Notes: generated by a model from the sequence alone, not told the origin. A DNA stretch of 64,000 bases from Blautia coccoides (GCF_034355335.1 NZ_CP136422.1:2824501-2888500), one strand, 5' to 3'. Positions 43,092 through 51,818 are shown, counted from the first letter of the stretch. Numbers and translations: made by a program.

Positions 43092-44417
43092 ATGGAACAG
43101 ATGACATTATTTGACGACCGGGGGCAGACGGCTCCTCTGGCCAGCCGGCTGAGGCCTAAGCGCCTGGAAGACTTTGTGGGACAGGAGCATTTGCTGGGAA
43201 AAGGGAAGATGCTGCGCCAGCTCATTGAGCGGGATCAGATTTCTTCCATGATCTTCTGGGGGCCTCCCGGAGTTGGGAAAACTACGCTGGCCAGTATTAT
43301 TGCAGGCAGAACAAAAGCTGATTTTATCAATTTCAGCGCAGTGACCAGCGGGATCAAAGAAATCAAAGATGTGATGAGCCATGCGGAGACCAGCCGAAGA
43401 ATGGGAATCCGCACGGTTCTCTTTGTGGATGAGATCCACCGTTTCAACAAAGCCCAGCAGGACGCGTTTCTTCCCTATGTGGAGAAGGGCAGCATCACTC
43501 TGATCGGAGCTACCACGGAGAACCCTTCCTTTGAGATCAATGCAGCGCTTTTGTCACGGTGCAAGGTGTTTGTTCTGAAGGCATTGGAGGAAAAAGATCT
43601 GGTGAAGCTTTTACAACATGCATTGGAGAACCCGGCAGGGTTTGGGGGACAGAATGTCCACATCACGGAGGAACAGCTCACAGCCATCGCTGCTTTTGCG
43701 AACGGAGATGCCAGGACTGCGCTCAACACTCTGGAGATGGCAGTCTTGAACGGGGAGATCACAGAGAATGGCATCACAGTGACAAAAGAGGGGATGGAGC
43801 AGTGTATCAGCAGAAAGTCCCTGCTGTATGACAAAACAGGGGAGGAGCACTACAACCTCATATCTGCTCTTCACAAATCCATGAGGAACAGTGATCCGGA
43901 TGCGGCTATTTACTGGATGTGCCGTATGCTGGAGGGAGGGGAAAACCCGCTTTACATTGCCAGAAGGCTGGTCCGCTTTGCCAGTGAAGATGTGGGGATG
44001 GCAGACAGCAATGCCCTGCAGGTGGCCGTGGCCGTGTACCAGGCCTGTCATTTTCTGGGAATGCCTGAGTGTGATGTGCACCTGACTCATGCAGTTACAT
44101 ACCTTGCCATGGCTCCAAAATCAAATGCCTTATATACTGCCTGTGAGCACTGCAAAGAGGATGTGAAGAACAAAAGGGCAGAACCCGTTCCCCTGCAGCT
44201 TCGCAATGCCCCCACAAAGCTTATGAAAGAGCTTGACTACGGACAGGGATATGTATATGCCCACGATACCAGGGAGAAGCTAAGTGCCATGCAGTGTATG
44301 CCTGACTCCTTGAAGGACAGACGGTATTATCACCCTACAGAGCAGGGGGAGGAGAAAAAGGTCAGGGAACACCTGGAGTCTGTTCTTCAGTGGAAGAAAG
44401 AACACGCCAAAGAATAA
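43092..44417 (+). CDS. rarA: Replication-associated recombination protein A (AAA+ ATPase)
   Basis: A 441-residue RarA/MgsA/WRNIP1-type clamp-loader-like ATPase acting at stalled replication forks. It has Walker A 'GPPGVGKTT', Walker B 'VLFVDEIHRFNK', sensor 1 'LIGATTENPSFEIN' and the C-terminal tetramerisation region ('GMADSNALQVAVAVYQACHF', 'LDYGQGYVYAHD'). Start ATG 43092 has GGGAGG ahead; a start at 42912 in frame would run through promoter sequence. It stands near an HMCES-type peptidase and dinB, which makes a small DNA-damage neighbourhood. Confidence 0.94.
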   Translation: MEQMTLFDDRGQTAPLASRLRPKRLEDFVGQEHLLGKGKMLRQLIERDQISSMIFWGPPGVGKTTLASIIAGRTKADFINFSAVTSGIKEIKDVMSHAETSRRMGIRTVLFVDEIHRFNKAQQDAFLPYVEKGSITLIGATTENPSFEINAALLSRCKVFVLKALEEKDLVKLLQHALENPAGFGGQNVHITEEQLTAIAAFANGDARTALNTLEMAVLNGEITENGITVTKEGMEQCISRKSLLYDKTGEEHYNLISALHKSMRNSDPDAAIYWMCRMLEGGENPLYIARRLVRFASEDVGMADSNALQVAVAVYQACHFLGMPECDVHLTHAVTYLAMAPKSNALYTACEHCKEDVKNKRAEPVPLQLRNAPTKLMKELDYGQGYVYAHDTREKLSAMQCMPDSLKDRRYYHPTEQGEEKKVREHLESVLQWKKEHAKE

Positions 44418-44447
44418 AAGAAAAAACTGAAAAATCAAAAAGAAGCT

Positions 44448-44476
44448 TTGTAAAAATCAGGAAATTCGTTTATAAT
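44448..44476 (+). promoter_or_regulatory. Predicted sigma-A promoter
   Basis: TTGTAA (44448-44453), 17-base spacer, perfect TATAAT (44471-44476). It would drive the 72-residue hypothetical gene at 44582. The transcript start region carries GTAACTG (44489) and CAGTTAC (44540), a 58-base inverted-repeat segment. Confidence 0.65.
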
Positions 44477-44581
44477 AAAAGTATATAAGTAACTGTTTGG
44501 GCAGGACTGCGCATTTACTGTGCTGACTGAGTATAAGAGCAGTTACGTATGAAAACCGTGAATACAAGGAGGTAATTGTGT

Positions 44582-44800
44582 ATGAAACATTATGAACTGA
44601 TCCATGAGATTTATAATCTGTGTGACGGACATCCTGATTCCCAGATCAAAGAAGTGGATGTGGATGATCTGGATGTTTACATGAAAAGCTTGACCAGCAA
44701 GGTTTCCACCTGTGAGAAAACAGAGCGTGAGGACGGCTCCGTTGTGTACGAGGTTGTGACCAATGGCGTGAAAGAGAGATATACCTTTACAGAGGCGTGA
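44582..44800 (+). CDS. Small hypothetical protein
   Basis: A 72-residue acidic protein ('KEVDVDDLDVYMKSLTSKV', 'VYEVVTNGVKERYTFTEA') with no recognised domain. It has its own promoter, an AAGGAGGT site 8 bases before ATG 44582 and an intrinsic terminator right behind, so it is a genuine single-gene unit. A TTG at 44576 in frame is a less likely start. Confidence 0.75.
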   Translation: MKHYELIHEIYNLCDGHPDSQIKEVDVDDLDVYMKSLTSKVSTCEKTEREDGSVVYEVVTNGVKERYTFTEA

Positions 44801-44807
44801 GAACAGG

Positions 44808-44835
44808 GGAGATGCGGTATTCCGCATCTCCTTTT
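44808..44835 (+). terminator. Intrinsic terminator after the small gene
   Basis: Perfect 10-base stem GGAGATGCGG (44808-44817) with CCGCATCTCC (44822-44831), TATT loop, four T. Confidence 0.9.
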
Positions 44836-44906
44836 CGCACGGGGAATAAAGAGAAATACAGATGGACATCCTTACAGGCAGGAAAGAAAAGTAAAAAGGA
44901 GGGCTT

Positions 44907-45494
44907 ATGTGCGGCAGATATTATATTGATGATGATACCATCAGAGAGATGGAAAAGCTGGTGCGCCAGATTGATAAAAAACTGCTGGAGGAAAAGAGCC
45001 GGGATGTGTTTCCATCCCAGAACGCTCCGGCCGTTACGGGAAGGGACGGGGTGCTGTGCGGAGAAGAGCTTGTCTGGGGATTTCCCGGATTTGAAAAAAG
45101 CCGGGTGATCTTTAACGCAAGGCAGGAGACGGCGCTGGAAAAGAGAACCTTTCGTGACAGTCTTCTTCTCCGCAGATGTGTGATCCCGGCCAAAAACTTC
45201 TATGAGTGGAACAGGAAAAAAGAAAAATATACATTTGCAAGATCCGACGGCAGGATTCTATTTTTGGCGGGTATTTACGATCAGTATGGGGAGGAGGAGC
45301 GGTTTGTGATCCTGACAACCGAGGCCAATGACTCCATGAGCCGGGTCCATGACAGGATGCCCTTGATACTGGAGGAGCGGCAGATCAAGGACTGGATTTT
45401 CAGCAGGGAGAAGGCAGAGGAAATGCTTGGTCAGACACCGGTTATGCTGAATGGCAGCACAGAATATGAACAACAGACACTGGACCTGCAGTAG
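44907..45494 (+). CDS. SOS response-associated peptidase (HMCES/YedK type)
   Basis: A 195-residue SRAP-domain protein that forms a covalent thiazolidine link with abasic sites in single-stranded DNA. The catalytic Cys2 (MCGRYYI), the conserved Asn in 'VIFNARQETALEK', the Glu in 'NFYEWN' and the His in 'SRVHDRMPLIL' are all present. AAGGAGG precedes ATG 44907. The terminator stem overlaps its stop codon. Immediately upstream of SOS-regulated dinB but with no LexA box of its own visible. Confidence 0.93.
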   Translation: MCGRYYIDDDTIREMEKLVRQIDKKLLEEKSRDVFPSQNAPAVTGRDGVLCGEELVWGFPGFEKSRVIFNARQETALEKRTFRDSLLLRRCVIPAKNFYEWNRKKEKYTFARSDGRILFLAGIYDQYGEEERFVILTTEANDSMSRVHDRMPLILEERQIKDWIFSREKAEEMLGQTPVMLNGSTEYEQQTLDLQ

Positions 45495-45506
45495 CGGGTC
45501 CTTTTT
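45482..45506 (+). terminator. Intrinsic terminator overlapping the SRAP stop codon
   Basis: GGACCTGC (45482-45489) pairs with GCGGGTCC (45494-45501; one G-T wobble), AGTA loop, then five T. The stem includes the last codons and part of the stop. Confidence 0.82.
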
Positions 45507-45527
45507 CCATGAATCGCCTATTTAAAA

Positions 45528-45550
45528 CAGAACATATGTTCTGATATAAT
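45528..45550 (+). promoter_or_regulatory. LexA (SOS) box in the dinB promoter
   Basis: CAGAACATATGTTCTG (45528-45543) is a perfect palindrome matching the Bacillus/Clostridium LexA consensus GAAC-N4-GTTC. It lies directly before TATAAT (45545-45550), so LexA would block the promoter. A TTTAAA near 45521 is the weak -35. Confidence 0.9.
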
Positions 45551-45584
45551 TTTTACATGAATACAATGTAATGAGGTGATAAAA

Positions 45585-46832
45585 ATGGAGAAGGTCATTT
45601 TTCATGTGGACGTAAATTGTGCCTACTTATCCTGGGAGGCGGTATACAGGAGAAAATACAGGGGAGAGGCTCTGGATCTGCGGGATATTCCTTCCGCAGT
45701 GGGAGGAGATGTAAACCAGAGACATGGGATCATCCTGGCAAAATCCATGCCTGCCAAGGCGTATGGGATCCGCACCGGTGACTCTGTCTGGGAGGCGCGG
45801 CAGAAGTACGGCTCACTCACCATCGTACCTCCGGACTACAGTCTCTATGACAGAAGCTCCCATGCCCTGTTGGACATTTTAAGGGAATATTCTCCCAGTG
45901 TGGAGCAGTATTCCATTGATGAGGCGTATATGGATATGAGCGGCACAGAAAGGCTTTTCGGAACCCCTGAGAAAGCTGCGGACAGTATCCGCCAAAGAAT
46001 CCAGAAAGAACTGGGCTTTACAGTCAATATAGGCATATCTGAGAATAAACTGCTGGCAAAGATGGCCTCTGATTTCAAAAAGCCAGACAGGACGCACACG
46101 CTTTTCACAAGAGAGATTCCACAGAAGCTGTGGCCTCTTCCGGCAGGCGAACTGTTTTTTGTGGGAAGAGCCTCAGCAAAAAAGCTCTATGATCTGGGAA
46201 TCTATACCATAGGGGAGCTGGCCAAGACAGATGTGGAAATTCTGAAACGGCATATGAAGAAACAGGGAGAGCTGATCTGGAATTTTGCCAATGGAAGAGA
46301 TTTTTCCCTGGTGGAGGCTGTACCGCCGCCGAATAAGGGATATGGAAATTCTACAACCATTCCTGTGGATGTGACCACCGCTTCCCAGGCTTCCCTGGTG
46401 CTTCTGGCTCTGGCGGAAACGGTGGGTGCCAGGCTTAGAAAGGACGGAAAGAAAGCGGAGGTGATCTCTGTGAGTATCAAGGATTATCTTTTCCGGACAT
46501 CCTCCCATCAGTGCAGGCTTCCTGCCCCCACAAACATTACAGAGGAGCTGCACCGCCATGCCTGCCGCCTTTTCCCGGAGCTTTGGGACGGACTTCCCAT
46601 CCGGCATCTGGGCATACACACGGGCAGGATCCAGGACGGAAATGTTATGCGGCAGATGGAACTTTTTGACACAAGGGATTACGGGAAACTGGAGCGCCTG
46701 GATCGGGCTGTGGATACCATACGGAGACGGTACGGCATAGACGCGGTAAAGCGCGCCGTGTTTCTGGAATCCCCCATTGACCATATGAGCGGCGGGATGT
46801 CCAGAGAGAAACGTTACCGCTGTGAACACTGA
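45585..46832 (+). CDS. dinB: DNA polymerase IV (Y-family translesion polymerase)
   Basis: A 415-residue Y-family polymerase. The catalytic acids are in 'IFHVDVNCAYLSWEAV' (Asp near residue 8) and 'YSIDEAYMDMSGTE' (Asp-Glu), and the helix-hairpin-helix region contains 'FFVGRASAKKLYDLGIYTI'. The little-finger domain follows. ATG 45585 is preferred to the GTG at 45576, which is part of the GAGGTG ribosome binding site. Expression is expected to be SOS-induced because of the LexA box at 45528. A small gene follows 14 bases after the stop. Confidence 0.94.
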   Translation: MEKVIFHVDVNCAYLSWEAVYRRKYRGEALDLRDIPSAVGGDVNQRHGIILAKSMPAKAYGIRTGDSVWEARQKYGSLTIVPPDYSLYDRSSHALLDILREYSPSVEQYSIDEAYMDMSGTERLFGTPEKAADSIRQRIQKELGFTVNIGISENKLLAKMASDFKKPDRTHTLFTREIPQKLWPLPAGELFFVGRASAKKLYDLGIYTIGELAKTDVEILKRHMKKQGELIWNFANGRDFSLVEAVPPPNKGYGNSTTIPVDVTTASQASLVLLALAETVGARLRKDGKKAEVISVSIKDYLFRTSSHQCRLPAPTNITEELHRHACRLFPELWDGLPIRHLGIHTGRIQDGNVMRQMELFDTRDYGKLERLDRAVDTIRRRYGIDAVKRAVFLESPIDHMSGGMSREKRYRCEH

Positions 46833-46846
46833 AAGGAGAGAAGAGC

Positions 46847-47224
46847 ATGGCATTCGGTACAGATATCCATATGGAGAAGGCGGACGCGGGCAGCATCCGT
46901 GGGGAGCAAGAGCGCATTGCTGTGAGCTGCTGGTTCACCAGCAAGGGGGATACCAGTCTGCAGCTTTTAAAATATCAGGATGAGGAAGGGCAGATCCACA
47001 CGGTCCGCAGCATCCGGGTCCTTTGCAGGGAGGAAAAACATTACAATGGTATTCCCACGCTGGAATATGTCTGTAGAATAGAAGAAGGGGGATATGAGAC
47101 GGAAATAAAACTCATCTTTTTTCTGGAGGAGCATCGCTGGGCAATGATAAAAAACTCCCCGTCTGCAGGATATCAGCCGGCAGAAGGGGAGTTTAGTACC
47201 AAAGATCAGGAGATATGGAGATGA
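46847..47224 (+). CDS. Hypothetical protein in the dinB operon
   Basis: A 125-residue soluble protein, predicted mostly beta, with no domain that I recognise ('RIAVSCWFTSKGDTSLQLLK', 'IRVLCREEKHYNGIPTLEYV', 'EEGGYETEIKLIFFLEEHRW'). AAAGGAG lies before ATG 46847, 14 bases after the dinB stop, so it is almost certainly cotranscribed and SOS-induced. The pattern hints at a small accessory to the polymerase, but that is inference. Its last 19 bases overlap the convergent NAT gene. Confidence 0.75.
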   Translation: MAFGTDIHMEKADAGSIRGEQERIAVSCWFTSKGDTSLQLLKYQDEEGQIHTVRSIRVLCREEKHYNGIPTLEYVCRIEEGGYETEIKLIFFLEEHRWAMIKNSPSAGYQPAEGEFSTKDQEIWR

Positions 47225-47994
47225 AAATACTGTTCCAGGATCGGAAGAAATTCCTCCTCTGTTATCTGCCGGATCGTCTTTTCACCCTTTTCCGAGAGGG
47301 TGAAAATATCTCCCATTAAAGACACACTTCCTCCGGGTGTCCGCAGATTTACCATGCGCAGACGCGGGAAAACAGACTGTTCATGGGTGGAGGCAAAGGC
47401 ATTGAGAGCTATAAAATCCACAGGTTCGCAGGGAACAGGGGTGAAACTCATGACAGTGGAAAAGGTATCCTTGGAGCAATAGGAAAGCTTCCACCAGTAG
47501 GTATCTGTCTGGTCAAGACGGAAGGTCTGGCCTTTGATGCATTCCTCCCAGCCGTCAATCAGGGGCATGGAGGCAGCGGGCATGGGACCGCCGTATCCCA
47601 CGTCACAGAAATACTGTTGTCCGTCTATGCGGACAAGGTTGATGCGGTGGGAGATGGGGGGAATGAACTCATCACCACAATCCCGGATGATCCTGGCCAT
47701 ACAGGGTGTGACCTCATACCCGCAGGCAGTGAGCAGGGAGGCAAAGAGAGCATTCAGTTCGTAACAGTATCCACCCCGTTTCTTCCATACGATCTTTTCA
47801 TACAGGGAGGAAATGGAGAGGGAGGCAGTCCTCTTGAATTCACACACATCAAGGTCCTCAAAGGGGACATGGAGCTGGTGCGCATAGATGAGCCGGTCCA
47901 GATTTTTTTTGTCGGCAGCCGGCACTGTGTCAAGTCCCAGGCGTTTCAGATAAGGCTCTGTCTGGGGAAGAGGTTCATACAATTCTTCGTACAT
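47206..47994 (-). CDS. Arylamine N-acetyltransferase
   Basis: A 262-residue acetyl-CoA:arylamine N-acetyltransferase of usual length. The catalytic triad is visible: Cys in 'KRGGYCYELNALF', His in 'PISHRINLVRIDG' and Asp in 'QYFCDVGYGGPMP'. It transfers acetyl groups to aromatic amines and hydrazines, including drugs such as 5-aminosalicylate or isoniazid in known homologues. The native substrate is unknown. Its 3' end overlaps the convergent dinB-operon gene. A palindromic element (48096) lies upstream. Confidence 0.93.
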   Translation of the reverse strand: MYEELYEPLPQTEPYLKRLGLDTVPAADKKNLDRLIYAHQLHVPFEDLDVCEFKRTASLSISSLYEKIVWKKRGGYCYELNALFASLLTACGYEVTPCMARIIRDCGDEFIPPISHRINLVRIDGQQYFCDVGYGGPMPAASMPLIDGWEECIKGQTFRLDQTDTYWWKLSYCSKDTFSTVMSFTPVPCEPVDFIALNAFASTHEQSVFPRLRMVNLRTPGGSVSLMGDIFTLSEKGEKTIRQITEEEFLPILEQYFHLHIS

Positions 47995-48095
47995 AGTATT
48001 AGATCCTTTTCTCTTTTTGTAATTTCGTACCGCTGCCGCAGGCTTTTGACAGCGGAAAATCCATAAAACAAGTATAGCATATGCAGGGGAATTAT

Positions 48096-48241
48096 GATAC
48101 TATTTATTCAACCTTTGGACTTCATAGCAGCAAAAGCATGCACAAAGACTGTACAAACCCCAGTCTGGCGCGTGGCTGCCCAAGGATTGCCATGCAATGC
48201 AAAGCAGCACCTGGCGGGAGGGTAAAAGGCTGAACTGTTAC
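48096..48241 (+). repeat. Dispersed imperfect-palindromic element, copy C
   Basis: 146 bp from GATACTATTTATTCAACC to GGCTGAACTGTTAC, aligned along its length with copies at 8029 (inverted) and 53565. It keeps the core CAGTCTGGCGCGTGGCTGCC and the end GGCTGAACTGTTAC, while the left end is more diverged. It lies between divergent arylamine acetyltransferase and DUF362 genes. Confidence 0.75.
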
Positions 48242-48295
48242 GAAAAATCTCCCTGTTTTCTAAGGGAAACAGGAGAAAAAGGAGCCGGCAGAGAA

Positions 48296-49396
48296 ATGGA
48301 AAATAATGAGATTCTGATGATACATGGAAAAGATTATAAAGAGATGACAAAGCGCCTTTTGAAAGAGGCGGGATTGGACACGCGGATACCTGACAGAAGG
48401 TGTCGCATCGGCATAAAGCCCAATCTGGTATCTCCCACGGCGGCCTCCTACGGAGCCACCACACACCCGGAGATCATTGCCGGGATCGTGGAATATTTGC
48501 AGGAGAGAAACTATGAAAATCTGGTGATCCTGGAGGGGTCCTGGGTGGGTGACCGGACTGCGGAGGCTTTCCGGGTGTGCGGATATGAAAGCCTGGCAGA
48601 GCAATACGGTGTGGAGCTTCTGGATACCCAGAAGGACAGTACCACATCCTGTGACTGTGAGGGAATGGAGCTGCAGATCTGTGACAGCGCCCTGGCCCTT
48701 GATTTTCTCATCAATGTGCCTGTGCTGAAGGGACACTGCCAGACAAAGATCACCTGTGCCCTGAAAAATATGAAGGGGCTGATACCAAATAAGGAGAAAC
48801 GGCATTTTCACGCCATAGGGCTGCACAAGCCCATTGCCCATCTGAACACAGTGCTGCACCAGGATTTTATTGTGGTGGACAACATCTGCGGGGACCTGGA
48901 CTTTGAGGACGGGGGCAATCCTGTGGTGATGGACAGGATCTTAGCGGCGGCTGACCCGGTGCTCTGTGATGCCTATGTATGTCATCTTCTGAAGTATGAA
49001 ACAGAGGAGGTGCCATATATAAAAATGGCGGAGAAACTGGGAGTGGGGAGTGCTGATCTTTCCGGGATCGTGCTTCGTACCTGCAATGAACAGGAGCATT
49101 CCGTTCACGTGCCTGCCGGTAGAAAAATTGTGGAGCTTCAGGATGCTGTGGAGGAGGTGGAATCCTGCAGTGCCTGCTACGGCTATCTGATCCCTGCGCT
49201 TGATAAACTAAAGGAGGAGGGGCTTTTCGGAAAACTGAAGACAAAGATCTGTATCGGACAGGGATTCCAAGGGAAAGAAGGAGAACTGGGTATCGGCAGT
49301 TGTACCCGATGCTTCCGGCACACCCTGAAAGGGTGTCCACCTACGGAAAACCAGATATATGAGTTTTTGAAAAATTATATAGAGGAACAAGAATAG
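48296..49396 (+). CDS. DUF362 family protein with C-terminal cysteine cluster
   Basis: A 366-residue protein of the DUF362 family, recognised from 'IGIKPNLVSPTAASYGATTH', 'INVPVLKGHCQTKITCALKN' and 'MKGLIPNKEKRHFHAIGLHK'. The C-terminus has cysteine motifs 'ESCSACYGY' and 'GIGSCTRCFRHTLKGCPPT', probably an iron-sulfur centre. DUF362 proteins are often found with ferredoxin domains; the reaction is unknown. ATG 48296 has AAAAGGAG about 11 bases ahead. An earlier in-frame start at 48197 would lie inside the repeat element and is unlikely. Confidence 0.85.
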   Translation: MENNEILMIHGKDYKEMTKRLLKEAGLDTRIPDRRCRIGIKPNLVSPTAASYGATTHPEIIAGIVEYLQERNYENLVILEGSWVGDRTAEAFRVCGYESLAEQYGVELLDTQKDSTTSCDCEGMELQICDSALALDFLINVPVLKGHCQTKITCALKNMKGLIPNKEKRHFHAIGLHKPIAHLNTVLHQDFIVVDNICGDLDFEDGGNPVVMDRILAAADPVLCDAYVCHLLKYETEEVPYIKMAEKLGVGSADLSGIVLRTCNEQEHSVHVPAGRKIVELQDAVEEVESCSACYGYLIPALDKLKEEGLFGKLKTKICIGQGFQGKEGELGIGSCTRCFRHTLKGCPPTENQIYEFLKNYIEEQE

Positions 49397-49400
49397 AAGG

Positions 49401-49439
49401 AAGGGCGCCCCGGCAGACAAAGCTAGGGACGCCCTTTTT
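49401..49439. terminator. Terminator between convergent DUF362 and UROD genes
   Basis: AAGGGCG-C-CCC pairs with GGG-A-CGCCCTT, followed by TTTTTA on the plus strand. It also serves the minus-strand operon end. Confidence 0.82.
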
Positions 49440-49446
49440 ATGGGTA

Positions 49447-50436
49447 TTAATCAAAGACCACGTTACTGTATTTTTTGATCTCTTCGGTGACTGTCTCATA
49501 GACACCGGGAAAAGTGCTCATGGGAAGACCCTGTGAAGTGTTGGGTATGAAATACAGTCTGCCGTTTTCATCGCAGGCACGCCGTACTTCTTTTGCAATC
49601 ACTTCTCTGCTCCAGCCCTCATAATCCACCTTTGCACTGTCTATGCCGCCCATGAAAGAAATCTTCCCGCCGTATTTTGTGATCAGATCCGGAATATTGT
49701 TGGAGCACATAACTCCCTGCCATACGTCAATGCCCATTTCAATCATATAGGGGACCAGTGTGGCAGCATAGGAATCCGAGTGGTGGACGATCACATCCAC
49801 ACCCATGGATCTGTACAGTCCATAAATTTTCTTATAAGATGGAAGATAGAACTCTTCAAACATCTCCGGAGAGATGAACGTAGATGTCTGGCTGCCCCAG
49901 TCATCATGGTGAAAGAGAGCGTCCGGTTTTAAACGTCTGCAGACCTCCTCCCCAAGGGACAATTCATATTCGGTCAGATAATTGATCAGCTCGTGCATGT
50001 ATTCAGGTTCCTCATAAAAGTTAATAAGGGTGTTCTGAATTTCTCCCAGGTGATGACACTGTTCAAAGAGTCCGGGAGCGGCAAAGGGAGTAACAAAATA
50101 TTCTTTTCTGTCTGTTTCCTCTGCCTGCCTGATAAACGGCTCCCACTCAGCATCGGAATATCTGGTATTCGGAGCATGGACATAATCTCTCCAGTGGGTG
50201 ATATCTTTGATGACAATAGTATCCGGCCTGTGTACCGGAAAAGGCCCCGGTGTTCCTGCTGGCCAGGAATTCACCACGCCCCAGTCATTCACCACATCCA
50301 AATCACCGGGACCCGGCATAGGACTGTGCATCATGATGGGATTGTAAAGAATCCGGAAAGCCTCAAATTGATTGACAAAACGGTCCGGTCTGCCGCCGCG
50401 GATGGTCTCCAGGAAATTCTCTCTTTTGGTCAGCAT
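49447..50436 (-). CDS. UROD-family protein lacking the His-x-Cys motif
   Basis: A 329-residue UROD-superfamily TIM barrel, second in the window. Where the 5680 protein has 'HMC', this one has 'VIVHHSDSYAATLVPYMIEM', with Ser in place of Cys, so a thiolate-zinc methyltransferase site like that of MtaA is not conserved. Other features such as 'FHHDDWGSQTSTFISPEMFE' match UROD-type proteins of unknown function found beside transporters in Clostridia. It lies 26 bases behind an MFS transporter and is cotranscribed with it; AGGAGG precedes ATG 50436. Confidence 0.78.
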   Translation of the reverse strand: MLTKRENFLETIRGGRPDRFVNQFEAFRILYNPIMMHSPMPGPGDLDVVNDWGVVNSWPAGTPGPFPVHRPDTIVIKDITHWRDYVHAPNTRYSDAEWEPFIRQAEETDRKEYFVTPFAAPGLFEQCHHLGEIQNTLINFYEEPEYMHELINYLTEYELSLGEEVCRRLKPDALFHHDDWGSQTSTFISPEMFEEFYLPSYKKIYGLYRSMGVDVIVHHSDSYAATLVPYMIEMGIDVWQGVMCSNNIPDLITKYGGKISFMGGIDSAKVDYEGWSREVIAKEVRRACDENGRLYFIPNTSQGLPMSTFPGVYETVTEEIKKYSNVVFD

Positions 50437-50462
50437 ATGGAATCCTCCTGTAAAGGGGCATT

Positions 50463-51638
50463 TTACTGCTCTGCCTGTTTCGGGAATGGGTTGTAGATCA
50501 GGAAGACAACTCCGAGAACAGCGATGATGACAGTTTCTACCAAAAGCGGAGAATAAATATTTTCACCACAGATAGTTTTCAGCAGAGACAGCCAGAAGCT
50601 GCTGAGGAAGCCGCCAAGGTTCATAAGTGCCATGATAATGGAGGTTCCGATCGCCACGGTAGACGGCGGAGTGCGCATACCTACCAGTGTGAAAGCAGCA
50701 GGCATAATAACAGAGAATGCAAAGCCGATCAGGATCGTACCTGCTGACATCACTGCCATAGTCTTGCCTATATAGATGCAGTAAGCGCCGATCGCCCACA
50801 GGAAGAAGGCAATGGGGAGGCAGAAACGTTTCATCATCTTGAAGATCGTACCGAACAGGAAACCTGCCACACATCCGGCAACTGTATAGAGAGACAGAGC
50901 TGTTGCAGCCATGGTTGCACCGCCGGCGCCCTTCATTTCAAACATCAGGGACATATTCAGCATTACAGGATAGTTTAGTACATTAAACAGCAGGAATAGA
51001 ATGGCAATGGCATATACAAAAGGTGATATTTTGTCTTTTGCCGCCGGTTTTCCATTGGTCTCGGGCTGTACAGGGGCTTTGGCGGGTTCCGGCAGGAAGA
51101 TCAGACATACAATGGAGATGATACCCAGAAGATGTCCGAAGAAGGTGGTCTTCCAGCCAACATCAGCCAATGCACCGCCAAGCATCTGCAGGATAATGCC
51201 GCCGCCGTTCATGAGCAGTGTGCCGTATCCCAGGTAAGCTGCCTGTTTCTGGCCTTCATACAGGCCGATGATCAGGGCGTTTCCAAGAGGTGCCATAAGG
51301 CCCAGACCGATGCCTACCAGTGCACGTGTCACTAAGATAAAGGCGAAGGAGCCGCCCACGATAGCGGGAAGTGTACCGGATACAGTGAAAATGATACATC
51401 CAGTCAATGCCAGGGTACGGTATTTTATCTTTTTCCCGGCCACGGTGCCTGCCCATAAGGTGGCAAATACCACGAAGAGGGTGGGAAGGGTGGAGATCAG
51501 GGAAAAGTTATTGTCAGGAAACGCCGCCGCCAATTTTGCCATGGCAGGCGTCACCACAGTGAATCCCATGGAAATAAAATACAAAGACAATATGGCTATG
51601 GTCTCTTTGAGGCCAACCTGGTTTTTAGAAGTGCTCAT
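50463..51638 (-). CDS. MFS transporter
   Basis: A 391-residue major facilitator with about 12 helices and a short central cytoplasmic loop ('PAKAPVQPETNGKPAAKDKI', about 185-205). 'LWAGTVAGKKIKYRTL' resembles the loop 2-3 motif A region. Family members here carry small organic acids, sugars or drugs; the substrate is unknown. AGGAGG precedes ATG 51638. Coupled to the UROD gene downstream and presumably controlled by the PucR-type regulator upstream through the sites at 51773 and 51809. Confidence 0.85.
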   Translation of the reverse strand: MSTSKNQVGLKETIAILSLYFISMGFTVVTPAMAKLAAAFPDNNFSLISTLPTLFVVFATLWAGTVAGKKIKYRTLALTGCIIFTVSGTLPAIVGGSFAFILVTRALVGIGLGLMAPLGNALIIGLYEGQKQAAYLGYGTLLMNGGGIILQMLGGALADVGWKTTFFGHLLGIISIVCLIFLPEPAKAPVQPETNGKPAAKDKISPFVYAIAILFLLFNVLNYPVMLNMSLMFEMKGAGGATMAATALSLYTVAGCVAGFLFGTIFKMMKRFCLPIAFFLWAIGAYCIYIGKTMAVMSAGTILIGFAFSVIMPAAFTLVGMRTPPSTVAIGTSIIMALMNLGGFLSSFWLSLLKTICGENIYSPLLVETVIIAVLGVVFLIYNPFPKQAEQ

Positions 51639-51772
51639 ACAAAATCCTCCTTTTTCTTTTCAAGTCCTTTTTTGCGCTGTGGTCAGTTGGTTTCGCATTT
51701 TCCGGAAATTACAGCAAAAATCAATTTTTTCTGCAGATACTGTGTGAAAGTTTTGCAGAATTACTGTACAAC

Positions 51773-51818
51773 AACTATAGTTAGATTATAAGAAAAAGGG
51801 AAAAAGAAAACTATGGTT
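51773..51818 (-). promoter_or_regulatory. Paired operator-like sites around the MFS promoter
   Basis: AACTATAGTT (51773-51782, palindrome) and AACTATGGTT (51809-51818) are 36 bp apart and bracket a minus-strand TATAAT (51790-51785). The distal site covers the -35 position, where no good hexamer exists, as expected for an activator site. The rest of 51639-51971 holds no gene. Confidence 0.5.
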
